From: CAG-826 sp964583155
GTDB taxonomy: Bacteria; Bacillota_I; Bacilli_A; RFN20; CAG-826
Direction: 5' to 3'
Length of the DNA: 51,603 nucleotides
Assembly (NCBI GenBank): GCA_964583155.1
Contig: CAZOUY010000010.1
Span: forward strand, 1-51,603
Positions 9,166 through 18,504 of this stretch are shown here, in pieces. A program made the translations under genes and the position numbers. The notes under the pieces were generated by a model that was not told the origin of the DNA, ran no database searches, and was given only the letters and a program-made list of their open reading frames with translations. Each line of letters starts with the position of its first letter. Position 1 is the first letter of the stretch.

Positions 9166-10294
9166 TTTAGAGTTAATTGATGTAACAAAAATTTATAAAG
9201 GCGGCGTCAAGGCTGTGGACCATTTCAATATGAAGATTGAAGATGGAGAATTCATCGTCTTTGTCGGTCCCTCGGGATGTGGAAAATCGACGACATTACG
9301 TATGATTGCGGGGTTGGAAGATATTTCCGAAGGTGAACTTTACATCGATGGTGAGTATATGAATGATGTCGAGCCAAAAGATCGGAATTTAGCTATGGTG
9401 TTTCAAAATTATGCCCTCTATCCGTATTTGACCGTCTATGACAATATCGCCTTCGGGCTCAAAATTCGCCGTCTTCCTAAAAAAGAGATCTCCGAAAAGG
9501 TTCATGAAGTGGCGAAGATTTTGGGAATCGAAGATTTATTAGATCGGAAACCAAAAGCGCTATCGGGAGGTCAAAGACAAAGAGTCGCCTTAGGAAGAGC
9601 CATCGTTCGTGATGCACGAGTTTATTTATTCGATGAACCGCTCAGCAATTTGGATGCCAAGCTTCGCGCCTCCATGCGCGTTGAGATTATCCGATTGTAT
9701 GAAAAGCTTAAAACGACTTTTATTTATGTGACACATGATCAAGTGGAAGCGATGACCATGGGAACACGCATCGTGGTGATGAAGGATGGGGTAGTGCAAC
9801 AAATCGACACTCCGACCAATCTTTATGATCATCCTGTCAACAAATTTGTCGCCGGCTTTATCGGAACACCGCCGATGAATTTCTTCGATGTTCAGGTTCA
9901 TAAAGGACGCGGTAACGGTTATCAGGCATCTTTTGATATCAATCCGGATATCAAGGTTGCTATGGGAAGATTATCACTAGTTGAAGATTATGCTTCGTTA
10001 AAAGATTTCCCGGCCGTTTTGGGAATTCGAAGCGAAGATATTCATATTTCGACCAAAGAGGAAGGTATCTTAGTTAAAATACGTGTTATCGAATCTTTGG
10101 GAAGCGAATGTCTGCTTTATCTTAGCATGGACAATCGCGATGATAATTTGAGCGGCGACAATAATGAATTTGTCATGAAAATACAAGGTCGTTGCTCGTA
10201 TCATAATGGCGATGAGGTTTATGTTTCGTTTGATAAGACACATGTTCATTTATTTGGTAGTGACACTGGTTACAGTGTTGTTATAAAAGATTAA
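9158..10294 (+). CDS. ABC sugar transporter ATPase, MsmK/UgpC/MalK type
   Basis: Cytoplasmic ATPase of 378 residues that should energise the two upstream permeases. Walker A is GPSGCGKST (residues 37-45), the signature is LSGGQRQRVALGRA, Walker B is VYLFDEPLSNLDAKLR, and the switch His lies in YVTHDQVEAM. The C-terminal third is the MalK-type TOBE regulatory domain. Start ATG 9158 follows AAAGGAG and overlaps the end of the phosphoesterase gene. In many Bacillota one MsmK-type ATPase serves several sugar importers, so a shared role is possible. Its separation from the permeases by three genes is unusual but it remains in the same run. Confidence 0.92.
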   Translation: MASLELIDVTKIYKGGVKAVDHFNMKIEDGEFIVFVGPSGCGKSTTLRMIAGLEDISEGELYIDGEYMNDVEPKDRNLAMVFQNYALYPYLTVYDNIAFGLKIRRLPKKEISEKVHEVAKILGIEDLLDRKPKALSGGQRQRVALGRAIVRDARVYLFDEPLSNLDAKLRASMRVEIIRLYEKLKTTFIYVTHDQVEAMTMGTRIVVMKDGVVQQIDTPTNLYDHPVNKFVAGFIGTPPMNFFDVQVHKGRGNGYQASFDINPDIKVAMGRLSLVEDYASLKDFPAVLGIRSEDIHISTKEEGILVKIRVIESLGSECLLYLSMDNRDDNLSGDNNEFVMKIQGRCSYHNGDEVYVSFDKTHVHLFGSDTGYSVVIKD

Positions 10295-10311
10295 AAAAGG
10301 AGAAAGAGAAA

Positions 10312-12054
10312 ATGAAAAAAACAATTAAATTATTGTCTTTAGCTGTTTTGGCAACGATGATGATCACTGGTTGTGGTAAGAATGATGATCCATCATCATC
10401 CATCACAAATCCGACGACCGGCGAACCCACATCAAGTTCCGATCCTTTGCCAGGGTCTTCGGTCACGACACCTAAAACATTAGTGTCCATTGAAATGGAT
10501 AATTATCCATCATCGGAACCGGTTAAAAGTGTTGATGAGGTTGATTTATCACAAGTCACAATCGTTTTACATTATTCGGATGATTCATCGGAGGTCATTC
10601 CCGTTACCACCGATATGATTACCTGGAGTGATGTTGTTAATGGTGTGGCGACCGCGACCGTCACCTATCAAGGGCAGGTCACAACATTTATGGTTAACAT
10701 CGAAGAAGAAATTGTGAAAACCAATTTAGATTATTCCTTCACCATCGAAAATGGGACCGTATTCCAATATGATGGTACGGGCACCGCTCCTGATATTCGC
10801 GTGATCGTGAATAGTCCGAATGCGGATTATGAATGGTATTTTTCTTACGATGATGAAAATCAACAAACGCATAATATCGGCCAAACGCTTCCAACCACTC
10901 CGGGAACCTATGCAATTGTCTTACATCTAGAGGGTAGCAAATACTACAACGATGTGAACGATTTCCGGTGGTTTAGAATCGTTAATAAAGCCACACCGAC
11001 GATTGAGTTTACCTTTGAAAGCGGAGCGGAATTCGCTTATGATGGAACCGGTGAAAAACCGAATATTAACGCGATCGTCTTGGAGGATGGTGTTGAATAT
11101 ATAACCTATTTCGAAAAGGATGAGATTAATATCGGCCCAGAAATCCCAACCGAGCCCGGAACCTATTCCTTTATTTGCGAAACCGTTGAAAATAATGAAT
11201 ATGTCTTTGCCCGTGCTTGGCGCTGGTTTGTTATTAAGAGTCCGACACTATTAGAACCAACAATTACCTTCAGTGAAACGGTCAAATTTACCTATGATGG
11301 TAATCCGCATTCACCGACTGTGACGGTTTCACCTTCTGATTTAGAGTACACCGTTCATTATGAGCAAAATGAGCAATTTTACAGTAATGATGCTCCGACG
11401 GCAGTCGGCTGGTATGCGATGATTGTCGAAGTTCAAGCGGGCAATGGCTATGCTTATTCCAAAAAATGGCTTGTCTTTGAAATTCAAGCGGCTACTACCG
11501 TCGATAAATTACAGCCTACGGTTGAATTTACCTTTGAAAGCGGAGCGGAATTCACCTATGATGGGACAGGCGAACGCCCCAATATCGGTGCGATTGTTGT
11601 CGAAGACGGCGTCGAATTTACAACCTATTTTGAAGAGAATGAGATTAATATCGGTACGGAAATTCCAACCACTCCCGGAACCTATTCTTTAATTATCGAA
11701 ACCACGGAAAATGACACTTATGCCAGACTTCGTGATTATCGGTGGTTTAGAATAGTATCTCCGACTGCGACTAGTGCCGGAGTGACCTTTGGTGATGAAG
11801 TAGCTTTTACTTACGATGGCAATCCTCATAGTCCCACCTTCCAAGTTACGCCGGAAGATGCCGTTTACACTGTTCATTATGAAAAGGACGAACAATTCTA
11901 TAGTAATGAAGCCCCAACGGAAGTCGGATATTACGCTATGATCGTCTCCGTGGAAGCGGGCGACGGCTATGATGCTTTCTCGAAATATGTCATTTTCCAT
12001 ATTGACCAAGCGGAAGCAACGAGTGTTTCTTTAAAAAATCATTTGCCGCGGTAA
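10312..12054 (+). CDS. Lipoprotein with repeated Ig-like domains; 5' part of a frameshifted Ig-GH16 gene
   Basis: A 580-residue lipoprotein (MITGC lipobox, Cys21) with a Ser/Thr/Pro-rich linker, one Big-type domain (about 55-140) and five Ig-like repeats of about 85 residues. The repeats alternate between two types: one with FESGAEF.YDGTGE and a PGTYS strand, the other with FTYDGNPHSPT and EQFYSN.AP. The frame stops at 12,052-12,054 right after the last repeat, but a GH16 catalytic domain continues in the -1 frame. The switch point matches T-TTA-AAA (12,030-12,036), a classical -1 slippery heptamer. It is thus either a decayed or misread gene, or a protein made in a short form and a long Ig-GH16 form. 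AAAAGGAG precedes the ATG. The short form alone would be a carbohydrate-binding or adhesive lipoprotein. Confidence 0.75.
   Translation: MKKTIKLLSLAVLATMMITGCGKNDDPSSSITNPTTGEPTSSSDPLPGSSVTTPKTLVSIEMDNYPSSEPVKSVDEVDLSQVTIVLHYSDDSSEVIPVTTDMITWSDVVNGVATATVTYQGQVTTFMVNIEEEIVKTNLDYSFTIENGTVFQYDGTGTAPDIRVIVNSPNADYEWYFSYDDENQQTHNIGQTLPTTPGTYAIVLHLEGSKYYNDVNDFRWFRIVNKATPTIEFTFESGAEFAYDGTGEKPNINAIVLEDGVEYITYFEKDEINIGPEIPTEPGTYSFICETVENNEYVFARAWRWFVIKSPTLLEPTITFSETVKFTYDGNPHSPTVTVSPSDLEYTVHYEQNEQFYSNDAPTAVGWYAMIVEVQAGNGYAYSKKWLVFEIQAATTVDKLQPTVEFTFESGAEFTYDGTGERPNIGAIVVEDGVEFTTYFEENEINIGTEIPTTPGTYSLIIETTENDTYARLRDYRWFRIVSPTATSAGVTFGDEVAFTYDGNPHSPTFQVTPEDAVYTVHYEKDEQFYSNEAPTEVGYYAMIVSVEAGDGYDAFSKYVIFHIDQAEATSVSLKNHLPR
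11008..12026 (+). repeat. In-frame tandem duplication of an Ig-like domain pair
   Basis: Two consecutive units of about 519 bases (173 codons) in the Ig lipoprotein gene. A 27-base stretch is identical at 11,008-11,034 and 11,527-11,553, and the proteins follow the same A-type then B-type order in both units. The near identity of the A-type halves points to a fairly recent duplication. Confidence 0.7.
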
Positions 12055-12101
12055 CAAGAGCTTGGGGAAACGATGGCAACAATGGTGTTGATGCCCAAAA
12101 T

Positions 12102-12608
12102 GTGACATATAATGCCGATGGCAGTGTCAATATTAGAATAGACGCTGGTGAACGCGTTGGAGGAGCTTTAGAATCCTACGACTATTATGATGAAGGAAGT
12201 TTCGAATTTGAAGCTTCTACCAACGCTACTAGCGGAGTGGCAACTGCATTTTGGACCTTCTTATATGGAGATGACGGGCAAATAAATCATGAAATCGATA
12301 TTGAGCTTTTCAATCGGGATGATGTGATTTATTCTTCTTATATTTCGGAAACAGATGATAGTCATATTTACGCTAAAACCGGATATGACATTTCATTGGG
12401 AGAGAAGCACACTTATCGTTTTGACTGGTATCGCGGTGAAAAAGTCGAGTACTATCTCGACGGAGTATTACAAGCCACAATAACCACTAATATTCCGACA
12501 AAGCCTATGAAGGTTTGGATCGGAGGATGGTGCCCATCATGGGCTGGAGAACAAGTAAATGAGGTTTTCCAAATGAAGGTTTATTCCTTCAAATATCAAA
12601 GTTTTTAA
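12102..12608 (+). pseudogene. GH16 glucanase catalytic domain, 3' part of the frameshifted Ig-GH16 gene
   Basis: This frame, open from about 12,006, encodes most of a GH16 jelly-roll: AWGNDGNNG, then NHEIDIELF with catalytic Glu-Ile-Asp-Ile-Glu, then FDWYRGEKVEYYLDGV. The nominal GTG at 12,102 has no ribosome binding site and would cut away the first strands, so it is not a natural start. Read in the -1 frame relative to the upstream lipoprotein, the domain joins after the last Ig repeat, with the junction at the A6 run 12,033-12,038. The first GH16 strand (FDDF... in the gene at 109) is not clearly present, which favours loss by deletion; the slippery heptamer favours programmed frameshifting. 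The catalytic residues are intact. Lichenase/laminarinase-like activity is expected if it is made. Confidence 0.7.
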
Positions 12609-12628
12609 ATAGATTAGAGTGATAAATT

Positions 12629-14044
12629 ATGAAAGAAAAAATTGAATTTGGAACTGGAGGATTCCGGGGGATAATAGGAGAGTCATTTAACAAAACTAAT
12701 GTCCAGCTTATCGCTCAGGCAATTTGCGATTTGGCTAAAGAAAGGAAATTTCAAACGCCGATTGTTATTGGCTATGACTATCGCTTTTTGTCAGATAAAG
12801 CCGCGGAGTGGATATGTGAGGTTTTGGCGGCAAATGGTATTTTAGCTCTTCTTTCAAAAGAACCCGTTCCTTCACCTGCCGTAATGTATAAAACCAAGAG
12901 TATGGATAATGATTTGGGAATCATGATTACCGCTTCTCACAATCCATATTATTTTAATGGTGTCAAGGTCTTTCAAAAGAAAGGAATGGATGCCGATATT
13001 CAATTGACAGGTAGTATTGAAAAGAAAATAAAAAAGGTCAAGGAGGTTTTGACCATCGATATCGCATCGGCGATTAAATCGGGGAAGGTTAAGCGCATTT
13101 CTTTTACGAAGGAATATGTATATTCGATCAAAAAATGGCTTTCACCGGAAGTCTATGGTAGTGATATTCGCATTCTTTTTGATAACCTGCATAGTGTCGG
13201 CACGCGCACCATTTCTTTGCTGGTGAAAGAATTAGGCTTTAAAAATTTTACGACCATCAGCAAAAAGCATGATCCGTTTTTCGGTCATAAAATGCCAAAT
13301 CCTACTAAGGAGAACATGGAATTAGATCGGAAATATTTAGAAAAGGGACATTATGATTGCGTGTTCGGTATCGATTCTGATGGCGATCGTCTCGGAATTT
13401 TAGACGAAAATGGTCGTTATGTTGATAATAATGAGATTTTATCATCCCTTTATTATTATTTAGTCAAGTATCGCCATATGGAGGGCGATATTGTGAAGAA
13501 CTGTGCCACATCTAATTTAGTTGATAAGGTGGCTCATAAGTTTGGCTATCAATGTCACGAGGTCGATGTGGGATTTAAAAATATATCGGAAAAAATGATG
13601 CAGGTTGATGCCTTGATGGGAGGCGAATCCTCAGGCGGTTTAACCATTCGTGGCTATTTATATGGGAAAGACTCGACGCTTTCCTCCGCTTTGTTTTTCG
13701 AGATGATGATCGTGATGAAAAAGGCGGTTTCCGAGATTATTAAAGAAGTTCGGGATTTTGCCGATTTCCATCATGTTGATATTGAAAAACAGGTTTCATA
13801 TAAAAATGAAGAAAAGGTTTTATCGTATTTAAAAGAAAAGGTCATTCCTTTTGAAGAACCGTTTATCGCACGCGAGATGCTTGGGAAAAACATTAAATAT
13901 AAATTCGCTAATGACAGCTGGGTTTTGCTTCGATGTTCGGGAACTGAGCCGGTTCTACGCGTCTTTATTGAAATGGAGACCGAAGAAAAGGCGGAGCGGT
14001 ATTTAAAGATTGTTGAAGAATATGTGCAAAATATTGATTGTTAG
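12629..14044 (+). CDS. Phosphohexomutase (phosphoglucomutase/phosphomannomutase family)
   Basis: Cytoplasmic enzyme of 471 residues that interconverts hexose-1-phosphate and hexose-6-phosphate. The alpha-D-phosphohexomutase landmarks are all present: N-terminal FGTGGFRG, the phosphoserine loop TASHNP (Ser103), the metal loop GIDSDGDRLG (about 247-256), the sugar loop GGESSGG and the phosphate-binding RCSGTEPVLRV near the C terminus. It lies directly before a GH94 phosphorylase, which releases glucose-1-phosphate, so conversion to glucose-6-phosphate is its likely task. The ribosome binding site is weak (AGAGTGA). Confidence 0.9.
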   Translation: MKEKIEFGTGGFRGIIGESFNKTNVQLIAQAICDLAKERKFQTPIVIGYDYRFLSDKAAEWICEVLAANGILALLSKEPVPSPAVMYKTKSMDNDLGIMITASHNPYYFNGVKVFQKKGMDADIQLTGSIEKKIKKVKEVLTIDIASAIKSGKVKRISFTKEYVYSIKKWLSPEVYGSDIRILFDNLHSVGTRTISLLVKELGFKNFTTISKKHDPFFGHKMPNPTKENMELDRKYLEKGHYDCVFGIDSDGDRLGILDENGRYVDNNEILSSLYYYLVKYRHMEGDIVKNCATSNLVDKVAHKFGYQCHEVDVGFKNISEKMMQVDALMGGESSGGLTIRGYLYGKDSTLSSALFFEMMIVMKKAVSEIIKEVRDFADFHHVDIEKQVSYKNEEKVLSYLKEKVIPFEEPFIAREMLGKNIKYKFANDSWVLLRCSGTEPVLRVFIEMETEEKAERYLKIVEEYVQNIDC

Positions 14045-14054
14045 GTGAGGTAGT

Positions 14055-16601
14055 ATGAGCAGTAATACAATTTTAGAAAAGGACATTTTACATCTTTTTC
14101 GAGAAATCAAAAATATCCAAAAAACGCAGACAAAAAAAGGCTATTTATTGGAGAACACTTACTTTTTGGAGGATGGCCGTGTTTTATGCATGAACCGAGA
14201 AAATGGAGTATCGCGTTTTCCTTATGGTACGGATGGCTTCACTTTGTGGGCGTATTCATCCGGTTATATTTCGATCAATGAATCGACCTTTTATTTGGTT
14301 CTTCCTTCAGAAGAAGGAAAAGAGCCTTACTTAGCATTATATGCGGGTGAACAAGCAAAGGATGGCTCATTTGTGGCTGTCTCGCTTTTAGGTCGCGGCA
14401 AAAATCTTTTAGAAAAGGATGTTGCAAGATACTGCGTCTATGGAAAGGACTCGGTATATTATTTAACCAAAACTAAGAATTGTTATTACGGAGTGCGTAT
14501 TTTTGTCACTTCCAATAAAGAGGTCAGCTTTGCCATATACGCTAGAGGCGTGAAGAATAAGGATATTTCGATCTATTTATCATCGTACATGAATTGTTTA
14601 TTCAAATACGCGAATAGCGAAAGCATGGAAACGAAATGGTTCAAAAAGTGTAACTACTCTCAGGATGTTTTTGCTTTTGAATCGCCGGAAGATATTACTC
14701 GTCAACACCATGTTTTGAATTATGGAGTGATCCATCGAGAATTTGTTAGCGGCTTACCTTTCCGAGTTCAAAATACCACCTCGCGAAGCATTTATGTTGG
14801 CGGTAAAGAAAATCAATTGGCGTATGCTCAGCCTCTTATAAAGGGAGAATTTTCTCAAGAAAAATACGTCACTCATTTTACCGACACCGCCATCGCAGGC
14901 GATATTTTGTCGTACAATTTAAATAAAGATAATCGCGTTATCGTTCATTATACGATGACCTATACACACCAAGAGAAAGAGTATGAATCGCAAAAGAAGC
15001 AGGTCATTCCCTTTATGGAAATGGAAAAATGGCTGCGTCATCAAAGGCGGAAGCTATGCTATAAGGAGCGTTCCTCCTCGATGCTTCACTTTTATTTCGA
15101 AGATTGGGACAATCAAAAGATCGATACCGAGGTCTTCAATCGTTTTTTAGAATATGTCATTTATCAAACGGAGTATTGTGGATTGGCGAAAAATTCCGGA
15201 GCGTTGTTTTTAGGTGTTCGCGATGTCATGCAGCAAATCGAAGCGGCTTTAATTTGGAATCCCAAGGATTGTCGCCGAAAGATTTTAGAGGTGTTGAGCT
15301 TTATTGATTCAAGTGGTAATCCACCCCGTCAATACTCCATTCCTCCTCAAAACGCTAATCCGGCGATGGATTTACGCGATTTTATCGATCAAGGCGTGTG
15401 GATTATTTCGACGATCTATACTTATCTTGCTTATACCGGCGATTATAAATTGCTAGATGAAAAAATAGGCTACTATGATCGCGTTGATGGGGGAGTGGTC
15501 TTATCAAAACGGAAGGACACGGTTTTGGATCACATGCTCCAAATTATGGATTATTTGATTAAGCATATTGACGCTGATACAAAGTGCTTGCGCGCAATGT
15601 ATGGCGATTGGAATGATGCTTTAGATGGCTTGGGTGTTTCAAGCGATCCTAAGCAAAAATATGGTAATGGAGTGTCAGTGATGGCTTCCTTCCAGCTCTA
15701 TATGAACCTAGTTGAAATGATGGATTTATTAACGAAATTGGATTCGCATTTACAATTGGTTTCCGTTTATCGAAAAGTAAAATCAGAACTCGTTGAAGGT
15801 ATCAAAAAGTACGTTATAGTTGAAGATAATCATAATAAAAAGATTTTACATGGTTGGGGAGAGAATCGTTCCTATTTGGTCGGTAGTTTTCATGATGTTG
15901 ATGGAAAATCGCGTGATTCTTTGACCGCGAATGCCTTTTATGTGATTTCGGGATTAGATGAATATAAGCTGATTGCGAAAGAGCACATTTTAGCGGCTTA
16001 TCACCGGTTGGATTCTAAATATGGTCTGATGACCTTTGCCCCTTATTTTGAAGATGATGTTAAAGGAGTCGGTCGTATTGTCCGGCTTCCGAAGGGAACA
16101 GCGGAGAATGGTGCGACTTATATTCATGCGACTTTATTTGCCATTCTATCCTTATTCATGATGAACGAAGAAAAGATGGCTTATCAGCAAATTGAAAAAA
16201 TCTTGCCCATCACGCATCATATGCTAACCACCACTCCTTTTGTAATGCCCAATTCTTATTCGTATAACGAAGAAGAGGGGATGGATGGTGAGTCAATGTC
16301 TGATTGGTACACCGGCTCGGCTAATACTTTAATTAAGACATTGATCAAAGGGGCTTTCGGTATTTTTGTCAATTTGCATGGAGTGCGCATTGATATCCGT
16401 TCTTATATTACTTCAAAAGAAGCGGTCTGTTCCTTAAAGATTCGAAACGCCCTCTTCAAGGTTAAGTATGAAAAAAGTGGCCGTCATGAAAGACAGGTCT
16501 ACGTCAATGGTCAACAAGTATTTGATAACAATTTGTTCTTTGCCTTTGATGAGCAGGGACGGCTAGCGCAAGACATGATTGAAGTAATTATTAAAGAATA
16601 G
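14055..16601 (+). CDS. GH94 glycoside phosphorylase (cellobiose/laminaribiose phosphorylase-like)
   Basis: Cytoplasmic enzyme of 848 residues that should split a beta-linked gluco-disaccharide or oligosaccharide with phosphate, giving alpha-glucose-1-phosphate. The C-terminal (alpha/alpha)6 barrel shows the family block DLRDFIDQGVWIISTIYTYLAYTGD and the catalytic-region motif GDWNDALDG (517-525), which holds the general acid aspartate. GTAENGATYIHATLFA near the end is also typical. The N-terminal half is the beta-sandwich. No signal peptide is present, as expected. A laminaribiose phosphorylase of this family is known from Acholeplasma laidlawii, and the GH16 genes here suggest beta-1,3-linked substrates, but sequence alone does not settle beta-1,3 versus beta-1,4. 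Confidence 0.85.
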   Translation: MSSNTILEKDILHLFREIKNIQKTQTKKGYLLENTYFLEDGRVLCMNRENGVSRFPYGTDGFTLWAYSSGYISINESTFYLVLPSEEGKEPYLALYAGEQAKDGSFVAVSLLGRGKNLLEKDVARYCVYGKDSVYYLTKTKNCYYGVRIFVTSNKEVSFAIYARGVKNKDISIYLSSYMNCLFKYANSESMETKWFKKCNYSQDVFAFESPEDITRQHHVLNYGVIHREFVSGLPFRVQNTTSRSIYVGGKENQLAYAQPLIKGEFSQEKYVTHFTDTAIAGDILSYNLNKDNRVIVHYTMTYTHQEKEYESQKKQVIPFMEMEKWLRHQRRKLCYKERSSSMLHFYFEDWDNQKIDTEVFNRFLEYVIYQTEYCGLAKNSGALFLGVRDVMQQIEAALIWNPKDCRRKILEVLSFIDSSGNPPRQYSIPPQNANPAMDLRDFIDQGVWIISTIYTYLAYTGDYKLLDEKIGYYDRVDGGVVLSKRKDTVLDHMLQIMDYLIKHIDADTKCLRAMYGDWNDALDGLGVSSDPKQKYGNGVSVMASFQLYMNLVEMMDLLTKLDSHLQLVSVYRKVKSELVEGIKKYVIVEDNHNKKILHGWGENRSYLVGSFHDVDGKSRDSLTANAFYVISGLDEYKLIAKEHILAAYHRLDSKYGLMTFAPYFEDDVKGVGRIVRLPKGTAENGATYIHATLFAILSLFMMNEEKMAYQQIEKILPITHHMLTTTPFVMPNSYSYNEEEGMDGESMSDWYTGSANTLIKTLIKGAFGIFVNLHGVRIDIRSYITSKEAVCSLKIRNALFKVKYEKSGRHERQVYVNGQQVFDNNLFFAFDEQGRLAQDMIEVIIKE

Positions 16602-16617
16602 TAAAGGAGGGATAATT

Positions 16618-17352
16618 ATGGAGTTGAAGGTTTTACCAAAAGAGGCAATCGAAAAAGCAGTGGCGGATGAAATAGTCGCATTAATACATCAAAAGCCCAA
16701 TTGTGTTTTAGGCTTGGCGACAGGCTCTTCACCGGTGGGTGTATATCAAGAATTGATTCGCCGATATCAGGATGGGAAAGTGTCCTTTAAAAATGTAACC
16801 ACCTATAATTTGGATGAATATGTAGGATTATCGCCAAACGATTCTCAATCCTATCATTATTTTATGAAGGATGTCTTATTTTCTCATATTGATATTCCTC
16901 TTAAACAAACGCATGTTCCGAATGGGATTCATAAAGAGGAGTCGATCGCTTTATATGATGAGCAAATTGCTCAAGACGGCGGTATCGACTTACAAATTTT
17001 AGGAATAGGCCGGAATGGACATATTGCCTTTAATGAACCAGGAACTTCCTTCCAAAGCGCGGTCCATATTGTGCATTTGGATGAAAAAACCCGCACGGAC
17101 AACGCTCGGTTTTTTCAAAATATCGAGGATGTACCGACGGAAGCTATTACGATGGGCCTTTCTTCGATCATGAAGGCGAAACGAATTGTTCTCTTGAGCT
17201 TTGGTCAAAATAAAGCTGAGGCGATTGCTAAATTATTTACGGAACCCGAAAATGAAATGTTGCCCGCCTCAATCTTAAAGCATCATCCGAATGTTACCGT
17301 TTATTGCGATGATGCTTCGGCTTCATTATTAAAAAAGATGCCAATCAAATGA
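16618..17352 (+). CDS. nagB: Glucosamine-6-phosphate deaminase
   Basis: Cytoplasmic enzyme of 244 residues, normal length, converting glucosamine-6-phosphate to fructose-6-phosphate and ammonia. Family motifs: LGLATGSSPVGVYQ, TYNLDEYVGL (with the catalytic Asp), and GIGRNGHIAFNEPG with the His of the active-site lid. AAAGGAGGG stands 8 bases before the ATG. It forms a pair with nagA 10 bases downstream, and together with the GH84 enzyme at 20,015 gives a path from N-acetylglucosaminides to glycolysis. Confidence 0.95.
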   Translation: MELKVLPKEAIEKAVADEIVALIHQKPNCVLGLATGSSPVGVYQELIRRYQDGKVSFKNVTTYNLDEYVGLSPNDSQSYHYFMKDVLFSHIDIPLKQTHVPNGIHKEESIALYDEQIAQDGGIDLQILGIGRNGHIAFNEPGTSFQSAVHIVHLDEKTRTDNARFFQNIEDVPTEAITMGLSSIMKAKRIVLLSFGQNKAEAIAKLFTEPENEMLPASILKHHPNVTVYCDDASASLLKKMPIK

Positions 17353-17362
17353 GGATAAAAAA

Positions 17363-18502
17363 ATGTTTGGATTTCGAAATGTAAAAATTTATAAAGAAGA
17401 TGAAGGAATAGTCGTCGGTAATATTCAAATCGAGGATGGAAGGATCGTTTCCTTTGATGATCATCCCGAATTGGATACTTTACCGGACAATTATATGATT
17501 GTTCCGGGCTTTATCGATCAGCATATGCATGGGGCTAACGGCAATGATGTCATGGACGCTACCAATGAAAGTCTTACCAATATTGCTGCTTCGATCGCCC
17601 AAGATGGAGTGACCACCTTTTTAGCCACCACCATGACCATGTCCAATGAGCAAATTGAAAAAGCCTTGCATAATATTGCTTCTTATATGGCACATGATCA
17701 TCAAAAAGCGGCCCATTTACTAGGGGTGCATTTGGAAGGCCCATTTATCTCTAAAGTATTTTGTGGTGCGCAGGATCCGTCTTATATCGTGAAGCCATCA
17801 AAAGAGCTTCTCGAACGATATCTTCATATCGCGCCCATCAAGATGGTTACTTTTGCATATGAAGAGGATGGTCAGGAGATGTTGGAATACCTTTTGCAAA
17901 AGGGCATTCGTCCTAGCCTAGGTCATAGCAACGCCTCCGCTTTGGAGGCTAAGAAGGCTTTTGAAAATGGCGTGCATTGCACCACGCATACATTTAATGC
18001 CATGAAAGGCCTGCATCACCGCGACATCGGAGTGGTAGGTGAAGCCTTGCTTCATGAGGAAATTTATAGCGAATTGATTTGTGATTTGCACCATGTTTCA
18101 AAAGAAGCGATTCGGCTACTATATAAAAATAAAGGTCCCCAAAAGATTATTTTGGTGACCGATTCCATGGAAGCGCGATTTTTAAATGATGGTCAGTATT
18201 CTTTAGGAGGCCAAGAGGTCTTTGTTCATGATGGCGTCGCTACTTTAAAAAATGGCGTGTTGGCGGGCTCCATTTTGAAAATGCCGGATGCTCTTCGTCA
18301 TATTTATGAAACTTTACCAATCAGCTTGGAGGAGGCAATCGATATGGCGAGCAAGAATCCGGCTCAGCATTTAGGAATCGATGATCGTGTTGGCTCATTA
18401 AAGATTGGAAAGGATGCGGATTTTGTGATATTGGATGATCAATTTACCGTTTACGCCACTTACTCGAAGGGGCGGAAAATTTATCAAAGGAAGGGAGTAT
18501 GA
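17363..18502 (+). CDS. nagA: N-acetylglucosamine-6-phosphate deacetylase
   Basis: Amidohydrolase of 379 residues that removes acetate from GlcNAc-6-phosphate. Metal and substrate motifs in order: PGFIDQHMHG, the HLEGPF loop with the metal-ligand Glu, LGHSNA with a metal His, CTTHTFNAM with another His, and LVTDSM with the catalytic Asp. Its stop codon TGA (18,500-18,502) overlaps the region where the next gene begins. Together with nagB it completes the cytoplasmic GlcNAc branch of this locus. The use of TGA as stop here is part of the evidence for the standard code. Confidence 0.95.
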   Translation: MFGFRNVKIYKEDEGIVVGNIQIEDGRIVSFDDHPELDTLPDNYMIVPGFIDQHMHGANGNDVMDATNESLTNIAASIAQDGVTTFLATTMTMSNEQIEKALHNIASYMAHDHQKAAHLLGVHLEGPFISKVFCGAQDPSYIVKPSKELLERYLHIAPIKMVTFAYEEDGQEMLEYLLQKGIRPSLGHSNASALEAKKAFENGVHCTTHTFNAMKGLHHRDIGVVGEALLHEEIYSELICDLHHVSKEAIRLLYKNKGPQKIILVTDSMEARFLNDGQYSLGGQEVFVHDGVATLKNGVLAGSILKMPDALRHIYETLPISLEEAIDMASKNPAQHLGIDDRVGSLKIGKDADFVILDDQFTVYATYSKGRKIYQRKGV

Positions 18503-18504
18503 TT

